Below are positions 8,826-16,378 of a stretch of 64,000 bases of DNA, in pieces. The notes under the pieces were generated by a model. That model had not been told where the DNA came from, made no database searches, and saw only the letters and a list, made by a program, of their open reading frames with translations. Within the stretch, counting starts at the first letter, position 1. Every line of letters begins with the position of its first letter. The stretch is taken from assembly GCA_050732775.1 (NCBI GenBank), contig JBOHRN010000055.1, positions 52,137 to 116,136 on the forward strand, read 5' to 3'. The position numbers were made by a program, and so were the translations under genes. The DNA is from JBOHRN01 sp050732775 (GTDB lineage: Bacteria > Gemmatimonadota > Gemmatimonadetes > Longimicrobiales > Longimicrobiaceae).

Positions 8826-10109
8826 TTAGGCCGCCGCTACGTCTACCTCGGCTAGCATATCCCGCACCCTACCCTCCAGCGTCACCGCTCCGATACCCCG
8901 GCAGATCTGTTCCGCCCGTTGAAGGTACGCCTCTGCTTCTTCCTGGTCACCGGTAGTACGCCGCAAGACGGCGTACTCGATCAAAGTCTCGGCCTCCAGA
9001 AAGGGGAGCTGCTTGGCCACGGCCAACTCCAGTGACTTTTCGAAAAAGGTGACCCCGTCGGGGTTTCCTGTCGCGACTGAAAGCATGCCGAGAGCCCTGT
9101 ACATGCGGGCCATGAGCCATACCGAACGCGAGGCGATGGCGTACTCTTCCGCTCGTTCACCGTATTCGGCGGCTAGAGCTACCTGATTACTCCTAAGAAA
9201 GCTCTCCACCAAGTCCGTAGCGATGGAGGCGCGCAAAAAAGTGGGGATAGGTAAAGCCAGTGCTGTCATGAACAGTTGCTGAGACTCTTCGTGCTTTCCT
9301 GCATGCCATTCCAGAGCGGCGAGGTTGCGAAGGTAGATTCCTTGGTCGACAGGCGACTCTACGCTGGTCAACTTTTTTTTCGCCCGGGATAGCCAATCAC
9401 GGGCCACCTGGTTACGCCCTTGCAAGGTGGCGAGCATCCCCAAGTTGATCAAAATCTGACTTTCAGAGACGGCTAGCTCATCATCATCGGCTGCTTGTTT
9501 CGTGAGCTCGAGGGCGTCACGGTAAGAGGATTCCGCCTCCCACAACTTACCTTGCAGCGTCAGGACGTTACCACACCCCGTGCGGGCAATTACGGCTTGG
9601 CCAGCATCGTTGATATCTACCGCCAGCGATTCGCTGCGACGGTAATACTCGAGCGCCTCAATTAGATGACCTTCGTCTTTCAGAACACGCCCGATGCGGC
9701 GCAAGGCGATGATTTCGCACTCGCGGTCTTGCAAGGGAAGGGAAATTTGCAGCGCCGAGGCGAAGGTTTGCCTGGCCTTGGACAACGCCCTGTGGTCCTC
9801 GTAAAAGGCCCCCAGTTTGATCAGCAGGTGGGCTGCGGATTTGTGATCACCGCTAGTATAGGCAGCCAGAACTTCTCTCACGCTCGCGAAGAGCGTGGAG
9901 AGTTCCTCGTGCAGGGCCTTTTCGCTCCTCCTTAGCAGAACGCCAACGTCCGTGGAGGAGAGGACCCGCTTGTCCACGGTCATGGACGAGCGTGAACTCG
10001 CCCACTCTTTGGCGGGGTCGATCACCGCCGCGTTCAAGACTTCCAGGCGGAAGCCCTCTAGAAATTCTAGCGGCGGAAGGACACGGTTGAGGTCTTCAAC
10101 GGTGGTCAC
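8826..10109 (-). CDS. Tetratricopeptide-repeat protein, cytoplasmic, low G+C
   Basis: 427 aa with no signal peptide or membrane segment. Helical TPR-like repeats fill about residues 90-420 (for example LGAFYEDHRALSKARQTFASAL, split by loops; ALEYYRRSESLA; QEEAEAYLQRAEQIC). The first 90 residues are a separate region (FLEGFRLEVLNAAVIDPAKEW) of unknown kind. Such proteins often act as peptide- or partner-responsive regulators. Base composition differs from the neighbours: hand counts give 50% G+C over 9181-9300 against 72% over 8101-8160, suggesting later acquisition. A 47 aa lipoprotein gene sits 30 bp upstream on the same strand and may be co-transcribed. Specific function not recognised. Confidence 0.8.
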   Translation of the reverse strand: MTTVEDLNRVLPPLEFLEGFRLEVLNAAVIDPAKEWASSRSSMTVDKRVLSSTDVGVLLRRSEKALHEELSTLFASVREVLAAYTSGDHKSAAHLLIKLGAFYEDHRALSKARQTFASALQISLPLQDRECEIIALRRIGRVLKDEGHLIEALEYYRRSESLAVDINDAGQAVIARTGCGNVLTLQGKLWEAESSYRDALELTKQAADDDELAVSESQILINLGMLATLQGRNQVARDWLSRAKKKLTSVESPVDQGIYLRNLAALEWHAGKHEESQQLFMTALALPIPTFLRASIATDLVESFLRSNQVALAAEYGERAEEYAIASRSVWLMARMYRALGMLSVATGNPDGVTFFEKSLELAVAKQLPFLEAETLIEYAVLRRTTGDQEEAEAYLQRAEQICRGIGAVTLEGRVRDMLAEVDVAAA

Positions 10110-10139
10110 GAAAGAAACTGAACCATGGACCTCCGGTTA

Positions 10140-10283
10140 TCAGCCGCCGGCGGGGACAATATCCGGCCCGTCGTCGTGCGTCGCGGGCGGAATCTCCGCG
10201 TCGGTCGAGGTAATCTGGTCCCCGCAGCCGGCAACCAGCACGAGGACGAAGGTGAGCGCCAGGGCGCGGGCAAGGTGTCGCAT
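10140..10283 (-). CDS. Mini-lipoprotein, 47 aa
   Basis: A short reading frame with all the marks of a real gene: AGGAGG six nt before the ATG at 10283, a basic N-terminus, a hydrophobic core and a canonical lipobox LVAGC (lipid Cys about residue 20). The mature part is only about 28 acidic, proline-containing residues (GDQITSTDAEIPPATHDDG and so on). It would be exported and lipidated, leaving a short surface peptide plus a released signal peptide. It precedes the TPR gene by 30 bp in the same orientation. It has no recognisable family. It could be a simple orphan lipoprotein or a peptide partner of the TPR protein. Confidence 0.7.
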   Translation of the reverse strand: MRHLARALALTFVLVLVAGCGDQITSTDAEIPPATHDDGPDIVPAGG

Positions 10284-10317
10284 ACAAGGCCTCCTACGGG
10301 ACGGTGAGGGTGAAAGT

Positions 10318-10331
10318 AACGAACGTTCGTT
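10318..10331. promoter_or_regulatory. 14-bp perfect palindrome, possible operator
   Basis: AACGAACGTTCGTT reads identically on both strands. It lies 35 bp upstream of the mini-lipoprotein start and about 40 nt downstream of its predicted transcription start, a position where a dimeric repressor could block elongation. The binding protein is unknown. Confidence 0.45.
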
Positions 10332-10376
10332 CAGCAGCTTTCGCTCCAGCCGTGGCTAAGCCGGTGCTGACTCTCT

Positions 10377-10405
10377 AATATATTGTAGCAAGGGGTGTTG
10401 TGCAA
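10377..10405 (-). promoter_or_regulatory. Candidate promoter for mini-lipoprotein and TPR gene
   Basis: On the minus strand TTGCAC (10405-10400), 17 nt, TATATT (10382-10377). The -10 matches five of six positions, the -35 only three. Predicted start near 10370 gives a leader of about 87 nt containing the palindrome. Confidence 0.4.
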
Positions 10406-10581
10406 CTCCATGGAGAGGTACCCGAAGCCGTCTTCAAGCCCGCAGGTGCACCGAATTGGTGCGTGGTGTTCCAATTAGGTTCATTAGCCAGACGGTTTAT
10501 TGCCCAGGCGCGAAGCTTGCTTGACCGCGTGGAGCAGCTGTATCATCCTCACCTCCTTCGTGCCTGGAGCAGATCGTAAGC

Positions 10582-12372
10582 GTGCCCGCACCGACCCCCC
10601 TAGATCTCTCCGCCGCCCGGCTGGCGGCGATGGTGGCATTACTTTGGCTCGCCCCGGCCGCGGCCGGGCAGAACCGGGCGTGCCCCGGAGGCCTGGTCGG
10701 AGAGATAACCATCGAGAACCACTCGGTTTTCGACTTAGCGGACGAAGACAGCCAGGGCCGCCTCCGCTGGGCGTACCGGCTGGCCAACCGCCTTCACGTG
10801 GCCACCCGGCCAGAGGTGATCCGCCGCGAACTCCTGTTCGAGGCCGGTGACTGCCACGATCCGCGGCTGCTCGCCGAGTCGGAGCGAGTTCTGCGCACCG
10901 CGCCCTTCATAGCCGACGCCGAGATAACCTCGCTCCGGCGGCCGGACGGCAGCCACCACGTCACTGTCACCACCCGCGACGAATGGTCGCTGCGGGTAGA
11001 GGGACGGCTTGAATCGGGCGGCGGGACCAAGATCACGGGGTTTTCCGTCCAGGAGCAGAACCTCATGGGCACCGGCCGGCAGGTAGCGGCCTTTTACCGG
11101 GAGCGCTTTGGCGAGGAGACGTACGGGGTGTCGTTCGCCACCCCCCAGCTACTCTCATCCCGGCTGCGGCTCCGCGGCGAAGTGGGCAAGACCCAGGTGG
11201 GTTTCCTGGCCGGGGGCTCCCTGGCGTACCCCTTCACCGGGCCCACGGGGCGGTGGGCATACCGGCTGGAGGCGCGGCACCACGACCGCTTTTTCGAGTT
11301 CATCGCCCGGGGCGATTCGGGACTGGTGAGCGTCCTTTTCCCCGAGCGGCGCCGCTCGCTCAACGCCGGTGCGGTGCGGCGCTTCGGCTCCCTGGAGCGG
11401 CAGACCTTCCTAGGCGCGGGGATTTCGACAGAGTGGATCGCCTACCCGGACTCGGCCCGCCTCTCGCCCGGCACCCCGCCGGTGCCAGGGTACGGCGACC
11501 TCCTCGACACTCTCTCTCTGGGCATGGACTCCATCGCCAGCGTGCGCGCGCTCCTGCTGGCGGGACAGAGAAACATCCGCTACGTGCGCCGCCGGGGTTT
11601 CGACGCGGTGCGGGGGATGGAAGACGTGCGGCTCGGCGCTGAGGCTGCCTTCGGGCTGGGCCGGAGTGTCCGCGCCTTCTCATCCGGCGACGACATCTCG
11701 GCCGAGCTAGGGCTCTTCGCTGCGGGCGAGCCTTTCAGCGGGCTGATGAACGGCTTCCGGCTCTTCGTGGAGGGCAAGCGGAATTACGACACCCCGCCAG
11801 AGAGCCCGGAGTGGCAGGACGTATTCACCCAAGCCGAGGCGTGGGCGTACTGGCGGCCCTCTTCGGACAGCCGGCACACCTGGACGGTGTCGGCGCGGGC
11901 GATGGGGGGGTGGAACACGCGGGTGCCCTTCCAGCTCACCTTGGGTGGGGGCGCGGGCATGAGGGGCCGCCCCCGCCACCTCCACCCGGCGGGCCAGCGC
12001 GCCGTCTTCTCCCTGGAGCAGAGAAGCTATCTGGGGTGGCCGTTTCCCCACCTCTTCGACCTGGGTGGGGTGGTGTTCGTGGACCTGGGCCGGGCGTGGG
12101 CCGGAGACGTACCGTACGGTACCGACTCTCCCTGGGAGGTGGACGCGGGGTTGGGGTTGCGGCTCGCCTTTCCGCCGGGTTCCCGGCGCACTTACCGGCT
12201 CGACGTGGGCTTTCCCCTCACCGGGGGGGGTTCGCCGGTATTTACGGTGGGGACGGAGCAGGCGATCGGCCGGCGCCCGGCCGAAGCGCCCCAGATGTGG
12301 CGTAGCTCCCGGCGCACTCTCACCACTTCAGACTTCGTCTATCCCGACGACCTGTCCGACCCGGACAGGTAG
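10582..12372 (+). CDS. Omp85/BamA-like outer-membrane beta-barrel protein
   Basis: 596 aa from a GTG start with a signal peptide (LAAMVALLWLAPAAAGQ). Residues about 65-140 form a single POTRA-like unit (RPEVIRRELLFEAGDCHDP, TAPFIADAEI), and the rest reads as an amphipathic beta-barrel (SFATPQLLSSRLRLRGEVG, FLAGGSLAYPF, DAGLGLRLAF). One POTRA plus barrel is shorter than BamA, which has five, so it is more likely a specialised surface antigen D15-type protein than the essential assembly factor. Ten nt separate it from the amidohydrolase start, making it the first gene of a six-gene run. A TTGACC-TATCAT pair at 10521-10546 has too short a spacer to be called a promoter. Confidence 0.8.
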   Translation: MPAPTPLDLSAARLAAMVALLWLAPAAAGQNRACPGGLVGEITIENHSVFDLADEDSQGRLRWAYRLANRLHVATRPEVIRRELLFEAGDCHDPRLLAESERVLRTAPFIADAEITSLRRPDGSHHVTVTTRDEWSLRVEGRLESGGGTKITGFSVQEQNLMGTGRQVAAFYRERFGEETYGVSFATPQLLSSRLRLRGEVGKTQVGFLAGGSLAYPFTGPTGRWAYRLEARHHDRFFEFIARGDSGLVSVLFPERRRSLNAGAVRRFGSLERQTFLGAGISTEWIAYPDSARLSPGTPPVPGYGDLLDTLSLGMDSIASVRALLLAGQRNIRYVRRRGFDAVRGMEDVRLGAEAAFGLGRSVRAFSSGDDISAELGLFAAGEPFSGLMNGFRLFVEGKRNYDTPPESPEWQDVFTQAEAWAYWRPSSDSRHTWTVSARAMGGWNTRVPFQLTLGGGAGMRGRPRHLHPAGQRAVFSLEQRSYLGWPFPHLFDLGGVVFVDLGRAWAGDVPYGTDSPWEVDAGLGLRLAFPPGSRRTYRLDVGFPLTGGGSPVFTVGTEQAIGRRPAEAPQMWRSSRRTLTTSDFVYPDDLSDPDR

Positions 12373-12382
12373 GGTAGGTAGG

Positions 12383-13738
12383 GTGAGCGAGAGCCGAGCC
12401 GCTCTTTACCGCGCGCGGTGGCTTATGCCTGTCTGCTCACAGCCGCTCCGGGATGGGGCGGTGCTGGTGGACCGGGATGGGGTGATCGAGCGCGTGGGCC
12501 GGGCTCGGGAGGTGGCGGTGCCTAGCGGCGTGCCGGTCGTGGATCTCGGCGAGACCGCCCTCCTGCCCGGCTTGGTGAACGCCCACGCCCACCCCGAACT
12601 CACCCTGCTGCGAGGCGCCCTCGAAGACCTCTCTTTCCCGGAGTGGCTGCGGCGTCTGGTGGAACTCCGCCGCCGGGCGCCGGATGCGGCCGCGGACTTG
12701 CTGGCCGCACGCTGGGCTACGGTCGAGGCGGTACGGGCCGGAATCACCACCTTGGCGGCCACCGAGGCATCGGGTGCAGCGGCACGAGCTTTGGCCGAGG
12801 CGGGGCTCGGTGGGGTGGTGTACCAGGAGGTCTTCGGTCCGCATCCGGACGACGCGGCCCGAGCGCTCAGAAAGTTGAAAGCGGCGGTCGAGGGGTTGCA
12901 GGAGTGGGCGTCGGAGCGGGTAAGGATAGGCCTCTCTCCCCACGCCCCGTACACGGTGTCGGACCAGCTGTACCGGGCGGTGGCCGGGTACGCGGCGAGT
13001 ACTGGGCTCCCCCTGGCGCTCCACTGCGCCGAGTCGGAAGCAGAGCGGGAGTACGTTGCCGCCGGGGCCGGGGTCTTTGCCGAGAGGTTGCGGGCGCGGG
13101 GGATCGAGACGCGGGCCCGCGGGCGCTCCACGGTGGAGCTGCTCGACCGGTTGGGCGTGCTGGCTCTCCGGCCGCTGCTCATCCACTGCACCACCGTGGA
13201 CGGCGAAGACGTCGAGCGTATCTCCGAGCGGGGATGCCCGGTGACCCACTGCCCCATTGCCAACGCCAAACTAGGCCACGGCGTGGCCCCGCTAGCCGCG
13301 CTGCTGGAGCGGGGGGTCGCCGTTGGGTTGGGTACCGATTCAGTGGCCTCCAACAACCGGATGGACGTGCTGGAGGAGGCTCGTTTCGCAGCTCTGTTGC
13401 AGAGGGCCGGGACCGGAGCCGGAGACACCCTGCCCGCCCGCGCACTGCTCGAACTCTGTACGCTAGGCGGGGCGCGGGCGCTAGGGTTGGACGACCGGAT
13501 TGGTACATTGGAACCGGGCAAGCACGCCGACCTGTGCGCTATTTCCCTGGCCGGGGCGCACACCCTTCCGGTGCACGACCCCGAGCCGGCGGTGATCCAC
13601 GCGGCGCGCGCGTCGGACGTGGTGCTTACCGTGGCGGGCGGGCGGGTAGTGTACCAGGATGGCAGGGTGCTCACCGTCGACGAGGACGCCCTCCGGCGCG
13701 AGATCGGGGAGGTAGCCCGCCGGACGGGGGGCTCCTGA
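12383..13738 (+). CDS. Amidohydrolase, MTA/SAH deaminase (ATZ/TRZ) family
   Basis: 451 aa from a GTG start 10 nt after the Omp85-like stop. Metal-site motifs of the family are intact: NAHAHPE (HxH), ALHCAESE, LIHCTTVD and GTDSVASNNRMDVLEEAR. Such enzymes deaminate aromatic or adenine-type substrates (methylthioadenosine, S-adenosylhomocysteine, guanine) or, in the futalosine route to menaquinone, aminodeoxyfutalosine. The motifs seen do not decide between these. The stop overlaps the next start (TGATG), so the methyltransferase is translationally coupled to it. The neighbours (methyltransferase, prenyl-reductase-like flavoprotein) make a quinone-related substrate worth testing, but this is inference. 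Confidence 0.85.
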   Translation: MSESRAALYRARWLMPVCSQPLRDGAVLVDRDGVIERVGRAREVAVPSGVPVVDLGETALLPGLVNAHAHPELTLLRGALEDLSFPEWLRRLVELRRRAPDAAADLLAARWATVEAVRAGITTLAATEASGAAARALAEAGLGGVVYQEVFGPHPDDAARALRKLKAAVEGLQEWASERVRIGLSPHAPYTVSDQLYRAVAGYAASTGLPLALHCAESEAEREYVAAGAGVFAERLRARGIETRARGRSTVELLDRLGVLALRPLLIHCTTVDGEDVERISERGCPVTHCPIANAKLGHGVAPLAALLERGVAVGLGTDSVASNNRMDVLEEARFAALLQRAGTGAGDTLPARALLELCTLGGARALGLDDRIGTLEPGKHADLCAISLAGAHTLPVHDPEPAVIHAARASDVVLTVAGGRVVYQDGRVLTVDEDALRREIGEVARRTGGS

Positions 13739-14445
13739 TGACGCTACTGCCCAGAGCGGTGGGCGTAAAGGAGTTAATGGACGAGCCCAGCGTGCCAGGC
13801 CGGGAGCTGGAGCGCGCCCTGGCCGACTTGCGTGCGGTAAACCGGTGGCTGGGGGGCGCCCGCTCCGTGCTGGCTCCCCTGCTGGGTATGATCCGTGGGG
13901 AGGGGCTCGGTGAGGTCTCGGTGTTGGACGTGGCGACGGGTTCGGGCGACCTCCCCCTGGCCCTCTCCAGCTGGGGAGAGAGGGCGGGAGTGCGGCTGCG
14001 GGTCACCGGGCTCGACGCTCACCCCCTCACCACCGCCCTGGCCCGGGCGCACTCGGGGGGCGACGAACGAGTTTCGCTGGCGCGGGGAGACGCGGGCGCC
14101 CTCCCTTTTGGCGACGGGGGGTTCGACTTTGCTATCTGCTCCACCACCCTGCACCACTTTGACGCGGAGGCGGCGGTGTTAGTACTCCGGGAGATGGCGC
14201 GGGTGGCGCGCCGGGGCGGGGTAGTGGGCGACCTGCGGAGGAGCGTGCCCGGTCTCTTCGCCACCCGCTTTCTCGCCGCCACCCTCTGGCGAACTCACCC
14301 GGTGACACGCCACGACGGTCCCCTCTCGGTCCGGCGCGCCTACACCTTGGCCGAAGTGCGGGCGTTGGCAGCCCGGGCGGGGCTCACGCGGGTCGCCGTG
14401 AGCCGTGCCTTTCCTTTCCGGCTGGCCCTGGTCTGGAGACCATGA
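13738..14445 (+). CDS. Class I SAM-dependent methyltransferase
   Basis: 235 aa. SAM-binding motif I is VLDVATGSGDLP (about residues 62-73), followed by the acidic GLDAHP loop and FDFAICSTTLHHF. The N-terminal stretch KELMDEPSVPGRELERALAD, then NRWLGG, is a pattern I associate with methyltransferases encoded beside a geranylgeranyl-reductase-like flavoprotein, often with a type III polyketide synthase. Here the flavoprotein follows directly (ATGA overlap) but no synthase is present. The substrate is unknown; a hydroxylated aromatic or quinone is a reasonable guess from context only. Confidence 0.85.
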   Translation: MTLLPRAVGVKELMDEPSVPGRELERALADLRAVNRWLGGARSVLAPLLGMIRGEGLGEVSVLDVATGSGDLPLALSSWGERAGVRLRVTGLDAHPLTTALARAHSGGDERVSLARGDAGALPFGDGGFDFAICSTTLHHFDAEAAVLVLREMARVARRGGVVGDLRRSVPGLFATRFLAATLWRTHPVTRHDGPLSVRRAYTLAEVRALAARAGLTRVAVSRAFPFRLALVWRP

Positions 14446-15593
14446 ACTGGGATACGGTGGTGGTCGGTGCCGGTCCGGCCGGCTCGGCGGTGGCGGCCCG
14501 GCTGGCCGTGCTCGGCCACCGCACCCTCCTCCTCGAGCGCGGCTCCTTTCCACGCCGTAAACCGTGTGGCGAGTGCCTGAGCCCGGCCGCGGTCGACCAG
14601 TTACAGCGGCTCGGCGCGCTCGCCGGGGTCGAGGCGCTCGACCCCGCCCCCCTCGACGGGTGGCGCGTGGTGGCGCCGGGCGGGGCTTCGTTCACGGGCC
14701 GCTTCCCCGCCGGGAAGCGGGGCATGGGGGTGCGCCGCTCCCGGCTGGACGAGGTGCTGGCGCGGCACGCGGCAAGTTGCGGGGCCGTGCTGAGGGAGGG
14801 GGTGCGGGTGACGGACCTCCTGCGAGAGAACGGCCGCGTCCTGGGCGTCCGTACTTCTACTCACTCCGGCACCGGCGCAGAGAGAGCCCCTTTGGTGATC
14901 GGCGCGGACGGACTCCGCTCCGTGGTACTGCGGCGCCTAGGGTTGGTCAAGCGCCCGCCCCGGCTGCGCAAGGTCGCCCTGGTCGCGCCGCTGAAAGGGC
15001 CGGCGACTTCCACTCTGGGGGAGCTCCGGCTCTTCTCGGGCGGGTGCGTGGGGCTGGCGCCGGTGGACGGGGGCGGGTGGAACGGTGTGGTGGTGGCCGG
15101 GGAGGAGTTGGGCGCGGAGGTGAGGGGAGACGGGGACGGGTTTTTCGACCGGACGGTGCGCCGCGTCGCGGGAGACGGCTTCCGGCGGGTGGAGCCGGTC
15201 TTGGCCACCGGTCCGTTCGACTGGCCGGTCAAGGGCGCGGTCGCCGACGGCGCCCTGCTGGTGGGCGACGCGGCGGGGTACTACGATCCGTTCACCGGCC
15301 AGGGGGTGTACCGCGCGCTACGTGGCGCCGAACTCGCCGCGAACGCCGCCGAGCGCGCTCTGGGCTCGGGCGATTTATGCGCGCGTTCGCTCGCTTCTTA
15401 CGACCGCGCGGTTCGCCGCGCCTTTCTGCCCGGCGTCCGCGTCCAGCGCCTCATCGAACTGGTCCTGGCCCGGCCCCGACTCTTCGGCGCGATTGCCGGG
15501 CGGCTCCGCGCCCGGCCCGGGTTGGCCGACCGGTTGGTGGCGGTGACTGGAGACCTGGCTCCGGTGAGGACCCTCTGGGGGATTTCTCCATGA
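14442..15593 (+). CDS. FAD-dependent oxidoreductase, geranylgeranyl reductase family
   Basis: 383 aa. The N-terminal dinucleotide motif VVVGAGPAGSAVAARLA (residues 5-21), the Cys-containing RKPCGECLSP and the second FAD motif GDAAGYYDPFTGQG (about residue 270) place it in the group that includes geranylgeranyl and menaquinone side-chain reductases as well as some halogenase-like hydroxylases. It is coupled at both ends by ATGA overlaps, to the methyltransferase upstream and the MBL-fold gene downstream. It probably reduces or oxidises the product of the same pathway. Whether it acts on an isoprenoid tail or an aromatic ring cannot be read from the sequence. Confidence 0.87.
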   Translation: MNWDTVVVGAGPAGSAVAARLAVLGHRTLLLERGSFPRRKPCGECLSPAAVDQLQRLGALAGVEALDPAPLDGWRVVAPGGASFTGRFPAGKRGMGVRRSRLDEVLARHAASCGAVLREGVRVTDLLRENGRVLGVRTSTHSGTGAERAPLVIGADGLRSVVLRRLGLVKRPPRLRKVALVAPLKGPATSTLGELRLFSGGCVGLAPVDGGGWNGVVVAGEELGAEVRGDGDGFFDRTVRRVAGDGFRRVEPVLATGPFDWPVKGAVADGALLVGDAAGYYDPFTGQGVYRALRGAELAANAAERALGSGDLCARSLASYDRAVRRAFLPGVRVQRLIELVLARPRLFGAIAGRLRARPGLADRLVAVTGDLAPVRTLWGISP

Positions 15594-16360
15594 TGGATCT
15601 CCCTGCTGGCGTCCGCATGGTCAAGGCCGGTAACCCGTCTGCCATGACGCTGGACGGCACCCGCACCTTCGTGGTGGGGAGCACCCAGCCGGCGGTCATC
15701 GACCCCGGCCCAGACGACCCCGCTCACCTGGGCGCCGTGCTCCGGCTCCTGGCGGGCGTGGTACCCGTTGTCGTCCTCACCACCCACGCCCACCCCGACC
15801 ACGCGGCCGGCGCCCGTGCCATCTCCCGCGCCACCACCGCGCCGGTTCTCCACCCGGCTGACGGGGAGCTAACCGCCACCGACGCGGGCGAGTTGCAGGC
15901 GGTGGCCACGCCGGGACACACTCCGGACCACTTCTGCTTTCTCTTCAACTCCTCGCGCGGACGGGTTGTTTTCGTGGGCGACCTTCTGATGGGAGAAGGA
16001 TACACCACCCTGGTGGCACCCCCCGAGGGCAACCTCCACGACTATCTGGCCTCGCTGGAGCGCATCCGGCGGCTGGACCCCGTTCTCTTGCTCCCCGCCC
16101 ACGGCCCGCCGATCCGCGCCCCGGATAAGGCCTTGACCAGCTACCGCCGCCACCGGGAAGAGAGGATCGGGCAGCTCCGCGCGGTCTTGGAGCGGCGACC
16201 CGGTCCGGCCCGGCCGGGAGAACTGGTAGATGAAGTTTACGGAGAGCTGGACCCACGGCTTCGCGCGGCGGCGGTGGGTTCGCTCGAGGCGGTGCTCGCT
16301 TACCTGGCGCGGAGTGGCGAGGCCAGCGAGGAGGACGGCCGCTGGCGCCCGCGGGCGTAA
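15590..16360 (+). CDS. Metallo-beta-lactamase fold hydrolase, LACTB2-like
   Basis: 256 aa from the ATG at 15590 (the next codon but one, at 15593, would also serve). The zinc motif is THAHPDHAAG, with further ligands in TPGHTPDH, VGDLLMG and LPAHGPPI. The C-terminal 70 residues (from HREERIGQLRAVL) form the winged-helix-like tail typical of LACTB2-type MBL proteins. These hydrolyse thioesters, esters or, in some members, RNA. The 4-nt overlap with the flavoprotein ties it to that pathway, where a thioesterase or lactonase role would fit. Eighteen nt separate it from the next gene. Confidence 0.87.
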   Translation: MMDLPAGVRMVKAGNPSAMTLDGTRTFVVGSTQPAVIDPGPDDPAHLGAVLRLLAGVVPVVVLTTHAHPDHAAGARAISRATTAPVLHPADGELTATDAGELQAVATPGHTPDHFCFLFNSSRGRVVFVGDLLMGEGYTTLVAPPEGNLHDYLASLERIRRLDPVLLLPAHGPPIRAPDKALTSYRRHREERIGQLRAVLERRPGPARPGELVDEVYGELDPRLRAAAVGSLEAVLAYLARSGEASEEDGRWRPRA

Positions 16361-16378
16361 CCGCTACCTTTAACCGTC

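Noticed and set aside
10517..10546. TTGACC...TATCAT upstream of the Omp85-like gene as a promoter
   Set aside because: The spacer between the best hexamers is 14 nt; shifting the -35 to TTGCTT gives 18 nt but a poor match.
12406..13674. Long open frame (422 codons) antisense to the amidohydrolase
   Set aside because: It is Ser/Arg/Pro-rich low-complexity sequence, as expected opposite a G+C-rich gene, while the plus strand shows complete metal-site motifs.
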